Positions 22,458 to 33,276 of a DNA stretch of 64,000 nt are shown in pieces; the first letter of the stretch is position 1; each line of letters begins with the position of its first letter. Location: positions 930,001 to 994,000 of the forward strand of contig JAXQJY010000022.1 in assembly GCA_037042185.1 (NCBI GenBank), read 5' to 3'. A model generated the notes under the pieces. It was not told where the DNA came from. It made no database searches and was given only the letters and a program-made list of their open reading frames with translations. A program made the translations under genes and the position numbers. This stretch comes from Sordariomycetes sp. S80-01Y. Lineage: Eukaryota > Ascomycota > Sordariomycetes.

Positions 22458-23537
22458 ATGCTTTCATACGCGATCATCGCAGGGTGTGTAGCCGTCGTGT
22501 CCGCGGCCGGTAACATTAACCCTGGGATTCCCTGGTATGACACCGAAGACAAGCTCCTCCAAGCACATGGTGGCAGCGTCACTGAGCTGGACGGCACCTA
22601 CTATCTCATTGGAGAGAACAAGACTACGACTGAGAGCAACCCTCGTGGTAACTACTTCAACAGTGTCGCCGTAAGAGATTATGACTTGAGCTAAGTGTGA
22701 TCGAAGTGCTGATACTACGGGTAGTGCTACAGCTCTCCTGACATGCGAACCTGGGACTTTAGGAACAACCTTATCTCGTACAACGAATCCGAGCCAGATC
22801 TTGGCGAAAATCGCATCATCGAGCGGCCCAAGGTCCTGTATAACGAGAAGAGTAACAAGTATGTCATGTGGATGCATGTGGACAGCGCCGACTATGGAGA
22901 TGCCAGAGCCGGCGTAGCAATCTCCGACTCTATCTGCGGTGACTATACCTACCTTCGAAGCGAGCGCCCCCTCGGGAATATTGCGCGGGACATGACTCTA
23001 TTTCTCGATGACGACAATGTGGCCTATCTGATTGCTGAAGATCGCGAGGAGGGTACGCACTTCTTCAAGCTGTCCGACGATTTCCTCGAGATCGAGTCCA
23101 ACGTCGGAACCATTCCATTCTCCCAAACCCCCGCTTTGGAGTCACCGGCGGTCTTCAAGGTCGGCGAGGTGTACTACTTCCTCGCTAGCCGTCTGACGGG
23201 ATGGGACCCGGTAGCTACCCACCTTGCCCTGAGATAGCTCTACTAGCTAACTTAATCCCAGAATGAGAATGAATATGCCACTGCCACAAATATCGGCGGG
23301 CCTTGGTCGGAGTCCAAGACGTTCGCCCCTTCGGGCTCCAACACTTGCTCTTCACAAACGACATTTGTTTTCCAGACTTCGGCTGGAAAGCACATGTATA
23401 TGGGCGACCGTTGGATGGAAAACAACCTGGACGAGTCTCAATACATCTGGCTCCCACTGAATGTCGACGAAGGCCAGAAGGAAGTCAGCATTGAATGCGT
23501 TGAAGAATGGAGTCTTTCAGAGATTGGAATTTCTTGA
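22458..23537 (+). CDS. Secreted glycoside hydrolase, GH43-like (galactan galactosidase-type)
   Basis: An extracellular five-bladed-propeller glycosidase. Exons 22458-22670, 22725-23210 and 23262-23537 join in frame to 324 residues. The N-terminus (about 17 residues, MLSYAIIAGCVAVVSA) is a signal peptide. Then come AHGGSVTELDGTYYLIGEN, SSPDMRTWDF, ERPKVLYN, RDMTLFLDDDNVAYLI and LESPAVFK, which match the blade order of GH43 members of the exo-galactanase type (subfamily 24-like); the Glu in LESPAV is the expected general acid. No carbohydrate-binding module is seen. Both introns are short (54 and 51 bp). The divergent sugar transporter supports a role in using plant galactan or arabinogalactan side chains, which is inferred. 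Confidence 0.85.
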
Positions 23538-25025
23538 TGTAGCGCTAGTGTAGCGCTATTCACTGGCACATCTAATGTTTACGAGGATGCTCTAGTCGCT
23601 TGAGGGGGCAGTCATTTGTTTAAGCCTTAAACTTGCGGACTGGGGTGATGATGTTACAGCTAAGTATCTCAGAGAAGAATGCTCAGAATCTCGCGGTGGC
23701 CCGCTGTATGTCTCTCTTCAAATTTGGAAAGTCTTTCGTCCACCACATCGCGTTGGTTGCATGTACTGGCGGTCATATTGACGGGTCTTAGCACAGAAAG
23801 CTTAGCCGCTTGATGTACCAACAAAGATTTCCCTCCGCTATCGGAAAATTGGTGAAGGCGGTAAGTTTTACCGACCTACACGAATGTTAGTAGCATTGGG
23901 AGGACGGGGCTAGGTTAATACGTTTGTTGCCACCGGGAATGTCTTGGGGCTGAATAGATGGAGGGACAACCAGCGTAGAATAGCACCTTTATTTGGTAAA
24001 ATGGTGACCCAGATAGACAGAACCGTTGTGCTTTAGTCTGTGTTTGATTCGAAATGCTGGTGAATCTAGTAGAGATGGAAGCTTGAGAGCAGAGATGATA
24101 AACTCCCAGCGAGGACTAGCAAGAGGATGTGTCCGATCACTGTATCTTCGACCCAGAAGGACTGGCATGTTGTGAGCACGAAGGCTGTTGTTCAAACTTA
24201 CTCAATTGTGGTCTTGTTCCTCTAAACAGTCCCGAAGGACAATGCGACCCAGACACGCCGCAATTTGTTAAGAGAAAAAGTAAGCCAGGATTCATTGAAA
24301 TTACAATTAAAATGATCTGTCTTTCCCGATATTGGCCCATAGATTTTCATATCGCTCTCGAAGAGTGAACTGTTCGAGGTAAATGGAGGACTGTAGTCGA
24401 TGCGAACTTTTGCAGGTGGAATGTAGTGATCCTGAGTGTTGACGACCAGCGGTGAGCTTCCGAGAACAAAAAGACGTTTCCGTCTGGGACCGAAGCATCC
24501 CGACCTGTCGTTTTGCACCATACTGAGCTAGGCTGATGGCAAGATTGTGTCGCTGCTCATCAAGACCTTTGAAAGTAGACCAGCGCTCTCTGACTGCGAC
24601 CTTAAGGGGTGGAGAGGGCGCATCCGCAGCAATCTTGTAGCAGCCCTTCGCGGTGGAGCCTTACAAGTTCAATCCTTGGCAGAACGTCATATATTGCAAC
24701 GAGTACTTAGGTGTTCTGGTTGCGTCCCAAACTGCTCCGCAAGTAGCTCGACGTTTCATCACTCGTCGCACTACCCCTATGTATATCGGCCGCACGATTT
24801 CAATAGTAGCCAGCATCTTGAAGGGTCAAGGGATAGCGGAAGGGCGGAAGGGCGGAATCGCGGGAACCAAGCCACGCCTTTCGAATGACAATGACATGGG
24901 TCGCTCATACGGCCCTGTCGACGTAGACCAAGCTTCGTGCCAGTATATAAATTACACGCTAAGGGGTCTATCAATATCATTTCGGAGTACCTACAGTCAT
25001 CATCTTTCTTCGCTCTCAAATAACC
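23538..25025. other. Gene-poor stretch before stand-alone TrpB
   Basis: About 1.5 kb. Frames here are short, without domains. The right end carries the promoter of the TrpB-like gene. I see no gene or mobile element. Confidence 0.45.
24944..24950 (+). promoter_or_regulatory. TATA box of the TrpB-like gene
   Basis: TATATAA lies 76 bp before the ATG at 25026, followed by a CT-rich leader with CATCTTTCTTCGCTCTC. Placement is normal for a fungal core promoter and shows that the gene has eukaryotic control sequences despite its bacterial-like form. Confidence 0.55.
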
Positions 25026-26249
25026 ATGTCTGATGCTAAACACTCTCACGCCAAGACCTACCCCGATCGGGAGGGTTATTTCGGTCCCTTTGGAGGCAAC
25101 TACTATCCGCCTGAAACCCGCCCAGCACTGGAGGAACTGGCTTCAAAGTACCAAGAGCTGCGTCAGACATCAGAGTTCCAACAAAGACTCGAGAAGGTCC
25201 GCATCAGTCTTCAAGGACGTCCGACGCCTGTACATCACCTGGCCAATATTTCAAACCAGGTCGGTGGTGCGCAGATCTATGTTAAACGAGAGGACCTAAA
25301 CCACACTGGCGCGCATAAGATCAACCATTGCGTGGGCTTTGCCCTGCTCGCCAAAGAGATGGGTAAGACGAAGCTGATTGCCGAAACAGGCGCCGGTCAG
25401 CATGGCGTTGCACTCGCAACCGCTGCCGCCTATTTCAACCTCGATTGTGAGATCCACATGGGAGCCGTCGATGTTGAGAAGCAGAAGTCCAATGTGGGCC
25501 GCATCAAGCTATTGGGGGCGCGCGTCGTCGTAGCCAAAGCGGGCCAGTCGGCATTGAAAGAGGCCAGTGACTCAGCGCTGAATGCCTATGTAGAGCAACA
25601 TGCCCATGCTCTATATGCGATTGGGTCGGCGATAGGGCCTCATCCCTTTCCTCTGATCGTGCGAGACTTTCAGTCTGTGATTGGACTAGAGGCGCGGGAC
25701 CAGTTTCGTTCAATCACTAGCGGGAGCCTACCTGACCACGTTGTCGCTTGCGTCGCCGGGGGCTCCAATGCCTTGGGCATGTATACCGCCTTTGTCGATG
25801 AGCCGGATGTGACTCTGCATGCGGTCGAGCCGTTGGGCACGTCTAACGGAATCAGCGAGCACGCGGCAACACTATCATACGGAACCCCAGGAATATTGCA
25901 TGGCGCCAAGTCTCTCCTACTGCAAGATGGTGATGGCATGCCTGCAAAGGTCGCATCTATTGCCTCTGGGTTAGTCTATCCAGGTATCGGTCCGGAGATG
26001 GCGATGCTTTATGAACAAAGACGGGTATCTGTCTCAGCTATATGCAACGAAGATGTCATCAACGCCTTCTACCGCATGGCTAAAACGGAAGGCATTATAA
26101 TTGCGCTAGAAAGTGCGCATGCCATGGCCTTCGCCATACAATTAGCTACTCAGTGTCCTCATTCGGAGCGAATCCTGGTAAATCTCTCAGGTCGCGGAGA
26201 TAAAGACGTTGATTACATGCTTGCGAAACACGGGGACAATGTGATATAG
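25026..26249 (+). CDS. Stand-alone tryptophan synthase beta chain-like PLP enzyme
   Basis: A fold-type II PLP enzyme matching the tryptophan synthase beta subunit from end to end: 407 residues, no introns. Key residues are present: PLP lysine in GAHKIN (K98), catalytic glutamate in AETGAGQHG (E120), phosphate loop GGSNA (245-249), and the serine near the PLP nitrogen in NLSGRGDKD (S388). Fungal tryptophan synthase is normally a single fused alpha-beta protein, so a beta-only copy is unusual and cannot make tryptophan from indole-glycerol phosphate alone. It could condense serine with free indole or another nucleophile. No alpha domain lies nearby. Horizontal acquisition from bacteria or a specialised biosynthetic role are possible; neither is proven here. 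Confidence 0.92.
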   Translation: MSDAKHSHAKTYPDREGYFGPFGGNYYPPETRPALEELASKYQELRQTSEFQQRLEKVRISLQGRPTPVHHLANISNQVGGAQIYVKREDLNHTGAHKINHCVGFALLAKEMGKTKLIAETGAGQHGVALATAAAYFNLDCEIHMGAVDVEKQKSNVGRIKLLGARVVVAKAGQSALKEASDSALNAYVEQHAHALYAIGSAIGPHPFPLIVRDFQSVIGLEARDQFRSITSGSLPDHVVACVAGGSNALGMYTAFVDEPDVTLHAVEPLGTSNGISEHAATLSYGTPGILHGAKSLLLQDGDGMPAKVASIASGLVYPGIGPEMAMLYEQRRVSVSAICNEDVINAFYRMAKTEGIIIALESAHAMAFAIQLATQCPHSERILVNLSGRGDKDVDYMLAKHGDNVI

Positions 26250-26690
26250 CCTGTTGGTCGTCGGAGTTAACGAATCCGGTCTTTGATATTCCGAGTCGTG
26301 CCTCCCATAAGACAGCAATTGCTTCCTGGTGGCCCAACTGAGCAGCACTCTCGATTTAGAGACAGTAGGTTTCAAGACGTTGTGAAAGGTCCTGGATCAG
26401 GAGTGTAACAGTAGTTAGGTGTTGGTAGACCCAAGAAAACAGGAGAACATGCGCTGCCTTCTACTCAACCAAGTTAGGGCAAATATTCGCTAGCATAATA
26501 CATAAGACACCAATTACTTTACCTTCCAAACGTACTTTTATCGGCGAGCCGTAGCATGGAATGAGACTGAGTCGAGAAAGTTCACATTGAATTACGTGGG
26601 CTTGAAGAAATCGGAATCTCGTGGGGAATATATAAATGGAAACTATATCAGAGTAAAAGATTGTGAGGGCTTTAGACATCCACGCACGGT
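26250..26690. other. Convergent intergenic region
   Basis: About 440 bp of AT-rich sequence between the 3' ends of the TrpB-like gene and the secreted-protein gene. It would hold both 3' UTRs. No further feature seen. Confidence 0.5.
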
Positions 26691-27459
26691 TTAGATCTCA
26701 GCACAGGCAACACCGGCAAGGACCAGACCAGCTCCGGTAAAGGCATTTGCTAAGCCAAGTGCCACTCCAGCAGCCGTGAAAGCTCCGCAGACACCAGGCT
26801 CTGACTCACTTGGGGGGCTCCAGCCGATGTTGAGGAACCCAGCCAGGCCCCCGTCGTCATCATTGTCGACCCGGACACTGATGTGGTTGGTGCTCTTCCA
26901 CTGATCAGTGTATTTCGCGTCATCGTTTACTGGTGAATTGCGTGTTAGTCTTGCTCTAGCGCGTCTCGAAAAAGGATGCGCGGAGCTTACTGTTGCAAAG
27001 AGGGTTGAACCCTGGGCAGACCTCATCTTGATATATGACGCCTTGCTCCCTTTCCGCGATACCGTCTTCGTATAGCTTCTCCATGGCAATTTTGGCAAGT
27101 TCCAACAACTGCGATTTGCTGCCTCGGTCGGAGCCAGCATTGAATGATCCCTCGACTTGCATTGTGATATCGGCCTCGCTTCCGTAGTTACTGTTTACGA
27201 ACAGTGCCGTCACCGAAAGATCTTCATCTGGCTTGCAGCCCGTCGCAGTGCAGTGTTCATCGATCTGGTCGAGCGTTGAAGAAGGCACAAGATGGCCAAA
27301 GTTCATTTTACCGTCCCCAATGCTGATTTGAGTGTTGCCTACCCCATCCGAGTTTTCCCAAATCAACTCCTCGCCGTCTTCCCTAGCATCCAGGACAGGT
27401 GCACCAAAGACTTGAGTGACGCCAGCAGATAGGACAGCAAAGGCAGTGAAGGACTTCAT
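26691..27459 (-). CDS. Secreted protein of unknown function
   Basis: I do not recognise this family. Exon 1 (27459-26991) and exon 2 (26929-26691) join across a 61-bp GTAAGC-CAG intron to 235 residues. The first 19 residues or so (MKSFTAFAVLSAGVTQVFG) form a signal peptide. The mature part is acidic, with few cysteines: one pair near residue 70 (HCTATGC) and others near CPGFNPLC and in the C-terminal CGAFT / VACAE. The last 30 residues are a Gly-Ala-rich hydrophobic stretch ending at the stop, which could be a membrane-inserting tail or part of a GPI-like signal, although no clear omega site is obvious. It could be a cell-surface or host-interaction protein. Confidence 0.7.
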
Positions 27460-28952
27460 TGTGGCGATTCCTGAGAATTATTGAGCTAGCGTGATCAGAG
27501 GGTGGGCTTTAAGAAGGCGTCTTGATGTTGGTGTAGTCGAGTTGTTTGAGATGGAAAGAAAAGGTCTGGTCAATGAGACATTGGCTTTATAGATGTACCT
27601 TTTACTACTCGGAGGGCCGGGACGAGGGTTTCGCGCTCACCAAGCTGATATTACTCGAATCCTGCAACGTCACCGCGATCGTTTCGAAACAGACAGGGTC
27701 AGGATTCTGAGGGAATCTCCTAGGCGGTCCGAGCATCCTATGCCGGTATTTGGTTACTGCAATCCAAATTTCAGAGGTGCTCAGTCTCATGTCAAGCCTT
27801 CGTATGGGTGTTCTAACAGTGCAGGATCGCTTTCCCTACATGCATGACAGCTCTGTTAGGGGTCCGAGTCCAAACTGCGTCACCCGTGGGTACTAAAGTC
27901 CGAGGTGGCTAGGGTCGTGTGGGGAAAGATCGGCGTACAACTTCAGCCTGGTGCCTGATTCGAGCTTACACTTAAGCGCACCAGGCTAGCTGGCTACCCT
28001 ACGCTTGGTAAGAAACCATTGTCACCACGATGCGCTACCTCGCTGCCAAAACATCACAGTGTGATTGCGTAGCAAAATAGTCATAACTGTTTCTGGTGTT
28101 TTAAATCCAGGACACACCCTCCTTGAGCCGGTAAATGTGAAGGGGGCAAACTAAAACGTCGGGTAGGCTGTAATTACAATTTTGCTTACTGATTGTGAAG
28201 ACCATGTCGAAAGACCTGTATTTTTGGTTTACAAATAGGTAACCCGGCTTTGAGAATTCCAATGACCTTTCTGAGTCGTGTCATGTAAAGGTCGCATGTC
28301 CGGGCCACCTCTCTTCTCAAGCAACTGTGGTTTTCTGTACCCTCTACTGCTGAATGGCACCTTTCCAGTTTGGGTTCCACGATTTTAAGTCACGATCGTA
28401 ATTGATGGGGTTTTAGCAACGAAACGTGGAAATTAGTAACTGAACCCCGGTCTCTTGATAGTCGATCATCAAATCTTAGCGGCTTAGGTACTTGAAAGGT
28501 CCACCTATATATTAAGGTCAGATGTGAAGTACCTTTATTATGATTGGTGTGAACCCCCATTCGCGACTTGAGAGGTGTCCAGTCGAGGCCGATGCCACAG
28601 CCTACGACGCATATTTGATATTGGATACTGTCGGAAGCAACGCCAGCATCTTCCGTAGCTTAATTAGCCACTCTTACGGCCAATGGAGACAAAGGACGGG
28701 AAAATGGCATCTGGCAATTGTTCTTCTGCATCCCGGGTCCGTACTGAAATTGCGACGTATCATAACCCTAAACTGTCCAGTGAGAGTGTTGTGAAATCAC
28801 ATGGTATCGACGCGACCTTGCGGCTGAAATCTACTGGGGTCTTGAGATCTACGAAAGCAACCGTGTCGGACTCATCATCGCACTCGTATATAACGGTACT
28901 TAAACAGTTTCGGTTCACTACTTTTTCTAGATATCAATTAGTAACACAAGTC
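27460..28952. other. Gene-poor stretch
   Basis: About 1.5 kb between the secreted protein and the FAD oxidoreductase. Short frames on both strands lack domains or splice-consistent partners. Composition is somewhat AT-rich. I looked for terminal repeats and target duplications and saw none that I could support. Confidence 0.45.
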
Positions 28953-30674
28953 CTAGTATCCAGAGACGTCGGGCCAAGACGTCTCGACACCCTCCTCTAG
29001 AAGTACCCTATGGAAGTCTCCAAATAACGCCTGGTTGCCCTGTACATCCCAAGGTGACCGACCAGTATCCAGACAGTGTGCCACGAGTAGGCCTGCTGCT
29101 TCGCCAATGTTCCACTCGACAGGGTGCAGGCGATAGCAACCATTTGTGATGTGTGTCGTACCGATGTTTTTGCAGCCAGCTAACAGATTGGTGGCCTTAG
29201 CTGGTAGGAGAGCACCCAAGGGGATCTCAAATGGACAGCAGGCGACATCAATGTAATTGTCGCCACCGGTCGAAGGGTGTAGGTCGATTCGGTACATGCC
29301 CACACCAACGCTGTCTGGGTAGTGCACGGCGCCCTTGTTGCCGCGGACCACCAGAGAGAGATCCTGTTCGACAATAGTTGTAACGGCCTTGATGCGACGA
29401 GACTCTCTGATGTAGGGCGCCATGGCCAGGCCATGCTCGGTGCCCGTGACGTCGCCGCGAAGTCGCAGGCCAGGATACCCAAAACCCTTCCCGTCTGCCC
29501 TTGGACACTCCGTCTGGAGGAAGAACATCATAGAATAGGATAACGATGCCGCACGCCTGATTCTCTCTTCGTATTCATCTTGGCCCACGTCAATGATGGG
29601 TTTCTCAAAATAATCAATCATAGGCCAATTCACGAGGCAGATGTCAGACTGATAGGTGCCCCGCTTGAAGTTGTCCTTGGCAGCGATGCGCCGGAACGTC
29701 CAAAGGTTCATATCTCCTCCTGATTTCCGTTGGTCGGATAACACCAAGGCTGGATCATCGTTGGGGTTGGGAGTGAAGGCGCGCTCGACAATCTCCAGCG
29801 TCCTTGGGTGAGGCGCTCGTAGACTGAGGAGCTGTGCACCCCAGAACGCAGGATGGTATTTGCGCCACGAATCATACTCCGCTGGTTTGGGGATGGTGTG
29901 GTCCTCACCCTCAATGTGGTCAACCGCGAAGCAGATGGAAACTGCTTGCGAGTTATCAGGCTGCGCTTCTTCAGGGGCGCTCGGTTCGCCGGTACTCCTC
30001 TTCGATTCGAACCCAGTTACGTATGGCGTATTAGTCAATGGCAGAAGCTCTCCAAGTTCCGTAGCGTCGACAACGTACTTGGGATAGATGGTAAAGATGG
30101 CATCGTTGTCCAAGTGGCGGAACGTGACTGATTGAACGTGCTGACGGTCGTCTAGCTCACAGGAAACAACCTTGGCGCGCTTCTTGATCACCAGAAGCCC
30201 GCTACCAATGTATGGCAATAGCATGCTGTCAATTACCGCAACGGCAACTCGAGGCTCGTGACAAAGCTTGCTGACGTGGCCGGCCCCCGGATTCAGCTGC
30301 GGTCTGCGGCGCGCAGCCTCAGTCAGAGGGTAGTAATCGCGGTAGTACTGGCGGATTCCATCACGCAAGGATCGATAAGATCGCGTAATCCCGAACTGTT
30401 CCACCCAAGTATGCTCATCAGGAGGAACAGCCTGGCTCGTCAATTGGCCGCCCAGCCATTCGAACTCTTCAGTGAGGAAAACACGGCGCCCTCTGCGCAA
30501 AGCTCCAAGTGCAGCGGCGACACCGCCTAAGCCACCCCCAGTCACGAGGAGATCTGTTGAAAAAGTTTGGACTTTGATATCATGTTTGAGCTGCGGCCAT
30601 GATGTTGGGACTGTGGCGTGGCCGTTTGTTGCCGTGTCGAGCCTTGGCTCGTCAGATAGACCCAGGTCGCCCAT
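28953..30674 (-). CDS. FAD-dependent oxidoreductase (FAD_oxidored, PF12831-like)
   Basis: A flavoprotein of 573 residues with no introns. The dinucleotide-binding motif GGGLGGVAAA begins near residue 40, followed by LTEEFEWLGGQLTSQAVPPDEH, a hallmark of the FAD_oxidored group. Further along are VDATELGELLPL (the second FAD-contact region) and GCKNIGTTHITNGCYRLHPVEWNIGEAAG near the C-terminus (about residues 515-545). The ATG at 30674 is used; an upstream in-frame TTG is not. No signal peptide is visible, so it is probably cytosolic. In bacteria this family often sits among polysaccharide-use genes. Here it is divergent from a Zn2Cys6 regulator and upstream of a transporter and a glycosidase-like gene. 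Substrate unknown. Confidence 0.85.
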   Translation of the reverse strand: MGDLGLSDEPRLDTATNGHATVPTSWPQLKHDIKVQTFSTDLLVTGGGLGGVAAALGALRRGRRVFLTEEFEWLGGQLTSQAVPPDEHTWVEQFGITRSYRSLRDGIRQYYRDYYPLTEAARRRPQLNPGAGHVSKLCHEPRVAVAVIDSMLLPYIGSGLLVIKKRAKVVSCELDDRQHVQSVTFRHLDNDAIFTIYPKYVVDATELGELLPLTNTPYVTGFESKRSTGEPSAPEEAQPDNSQAVSICFAVDHIEGEDHTIPKPAEYDSWRKYHPAFWGAQLLSLRAPHPRTLEIVERAFTPNPNDDPALVLSDQRKSGGDMNLWTFRRIAAKDNFKRGTYQSDICLVNWPMIDYFEKPIIDVGQDEYEERIRRAASLSYSMMFFLQTECPRADGKGFGYPGLRLRGDVTGTEHGLAMAPYIRESRRIKAVTTIVEQDLSLVVRGNKGAVHYPDSVGVGMYRIDLHPSTGGDNYIDVACCPFEIPLGALLPAKATNLLAGCKNIGTTHITNGCYRLHPVEWNIGEAAGLLVAHCLDTGRSPWDVQGNQALFGDFHRVLLEEGVETSWPDVSGY

Positions 30675-30984
30675 GTTGTCTGCTTGTGTTTTCAAATGTC
30701 TTTAGGAACGGTAAGACATTCTCAGAACGGATCTTTTACATGCCGACGACTCTTTTATCTTCACTGCGGGTTGACACAGCCATGGCCGGTTGGTTATTCT
30801 CATTATCGGCTCATGGACCGACACTCCCCGATGCGGGAACCGGCATCCAGGTAGTCTGAAATGCGGCCAGGTGGGGTACGTCTGGGGCATTGCCGTAAGA
30901 CTCCCCTCAATTCTTCTCACGCGAGCTTCGGGTATATAATCGTCTTGTCCCCGACACCAACCTGGGCGAACCAGTAACTGCAAC
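30675..30984. promoter_or_regulatory. Short divergent promoter, FAD oxidoreductase / Zn2Cys6 regulator
   Basis: Only 310 bp separate the two starts. A TATATAAT at 30933-30940 lies about 45 bp before the regulator ATG. Such a compact shared region suggests that the regulator may control the oxidoreductase and itself. Confidence 0.55.
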
Positions 30985-33018
30985 ATGCCCGAGCAGGATC
31001 ACGGCATTTCTGGGGGCGAGACCCCGGCCAAGCGCCGTCGCCAACCACCTTCGGATTCCCGATATCCGAGGAAGCGGAGCGTCAAGGCGTGCCATGTGTG
31101 CCGTGCCAGAAAGACGAAATGCGACAACGCGCATCCAACATGTGGATTCTGTGCATCCGTTGGAATCGCGTGCTCTTATGACGCTACTGAAAAAGATCAC
31201 TCATCGTGCGTACTGTCCATCCCAACAAGGAGCGTCGAGAGTGATTGCTGAGATAGTACCGATAGCTACGATCCTGCTAGTATAGAGATTATTCGCCAAT
31301 TGGGCCAAGTAACCAGCGCTCAAGACGAGTTGCTACTGATTGTTCGTTCGATTGCTGCTTCTACGCAGACGAGGGACCTATCTGGCAATCAAGCCTTGTC
31401 CAGCACGAGCTTAACATGGCCTAGCAATATTGAAGAGCAACCTCACCAGATTCCATGTATGGAACAAGATTCTTTTGGTGATCAAACGGGATCAGCGGGG
31501 ACAACACCTATCGCATCTGCAAGCGTTGCTGCTGTACGATGGCTGGATCTCTTAACGAGCCACACTTCCCCACTGACGTATCCGGACACCAATGTACCGA
31601 TCGCATTCGACAGGGACTCATTGGAGTCTCTGGATAACCAAGATGAAGGTGATCTCACAGCTTTACAGAATGCCACCAAAGCAATAGACAACCGGCCAGA
31701 CTCGGAGGACCTGAATGATGATACCTTCTGGCGAGCATCCGAAAGCATCGCCTTGCTTGACGAGGAACAGACGCTCTTTGAAAACTTCTTGCATAGAATA
31801 TGTCCATGGGTAGGTGATACTCAACGATGACTTACACTTGAAATAGTTTACTAAGCTTTTTCTTCAAGTTGGATCTCTTTGATCCAGCCCGGACATTCTC
31901 CGCTCAGGTTCCCCATCTGGCTGTGCGTAATGCAGGACTCCTCAACGCTATCATGGCCTTGTCTGCGTACCATCAGTCCCTAAAAGAAAGCATACACTCG
32001 AAACAACAGTCCGAAAACAATGCCGCACTGCAGTATTACTACCAGACATTGCACTATGTGCAGAAAGCAATGCGCTATTCGTCTTATCAGAGCAGTCATG
32101 AGCTTATGGCCACAACTTTGATCGTGTCTACATATGAGATGCTGAGGGGGTCCCGCAGAGATTGGCAGCAGCATTTGCAAGGTGTGTTCTGGATACTGCG
32201 CTCTAGGCAAATAGAAGTCGAAGCGTCCAGTCTTGAGAGCACTACGTGGTGGGCATGGCTCCAACAGGACATTTGGGCCGCATTCCGAGACAAGCGCCGG
32301 ACTTACAGCACATGGATGCCAAAAAGGCCAATTGCGGAACTTCATAGCCATGAAATGGCATCTCGAGCTCTCTGGATATTGGCGCAGGTGGTCAACTTCT
32401 GTGCCCTGGACACGAGCGAGGCAGATGAAGCTCTGCAGGGGAGGATTGGGTGGGCACAGGCCCTCACAAAAATGTTGTCCGAGTGGCAGTCTCATCTGAC
32501 GACCGAATTCTCTCCCCTGCCAGCAACTAGGCGCAGCGATAACCGAGTTTTCGAGCCCCGCCTGATACACCCTCCCTGCTTCGGTAAGTTACAACTGTCA
32601 AGGGGAGTCCAGCACGCATTGACCGACTAGGACTCGCTGTACAAGTACACCACGTATCAAAGATACTGCTGCAAGCTCATGAACCCAGTACAGGGGGCAT
32701 CGTGGCGCTCTTGAACCGAAATAAGAGCATGCAAGAAAGTATTGAAATGGTCTGCGGCATAGGATTGCCACTCGTGGACAGTGCCTCCAGTATGATGTCC
32801 TCGCAATGCCTTTTCATCGGTAAGAAACTCCCCGAAATAGCTGAAGTCTCTTGCTGACATGCAAAGCGGGTATTTTCATCCGGTGTCCGAGGCAGAAGGC
32901 ATGCGTGCTGGAGATGCTTCGTTTGTGCCGGAGTAAATGTGGCTGGCCGACACCGCCCCTTAGTGCGGAACTGCAGAGTATTTGGGACGACCCCAGTAGT
33001 CTCCAGCCTGAAGCGTAA
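30985..33018 (+). CDS. Zn2Cys6 transcription factor with fungal-specific domain
   Basis: A nuclear regulator. Five exons (30985-31205, 31257-31809, 31869-32583, 32631-32819, 32867-33018) join in frame to 609 residues, all with GT-AG introns of 47-59 bp. The zinc cluster is at residues 36-63: CHVCRARKTKC then CGFC and C, preceded by a basic RRR/RKR region that also serves as a nuclear localisation signal. A linker rich in Ser, Thr and acidic residues follows. The Fungal_trans_2-like middle domain starts at ICPWLDLFDPARTF and includes LLNAIMALSAYHQ, STYEMLRGSRRDWQQHLQG and SLESTTWWAWLQQDIWAAF. The last exon carries a short GIFIRCP-type helix found at the end of this class. It probably controls its divergent partner at 28953-30674 and perhaps the transporter at 33277. 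Confidence 0.86.
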
Positions 33019-33276
33019 TCGCAAGCTCCAGGGCCGCGGTCGGGTTGCTGCCGACAATCCCCGAAGCAGCCCGGGGTTGGGGACCCCAGATCTCCAAGGT
33101 CTGCACTCCCCACATTCTAAGCACCAGAATCTCGGGCCAGAAGGCTCAACGGGAAACGAGTCTCAGCTCTTTGCACCAACCGCTCGAGGTACTTAAATGG
33201 TGAAGCTGGGTCTTCCACATGTCGATATGCAAATAACAAAGTGCAAATACAACGACTGAACTTCAACACCGTCAAC

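Noticed and set aside
24547-25033. Overlapping plus-strand frames before the TrpB-like gene
   Set aside because: They overlap the promoter and leader of that gene, lack domains and differ in frame with no plausible introns.
27460-28952. A possible mobile-element remnant in the AT-richer gap
   Set aside because: I found no terminal repeats, target duplication or transposase-like frame.
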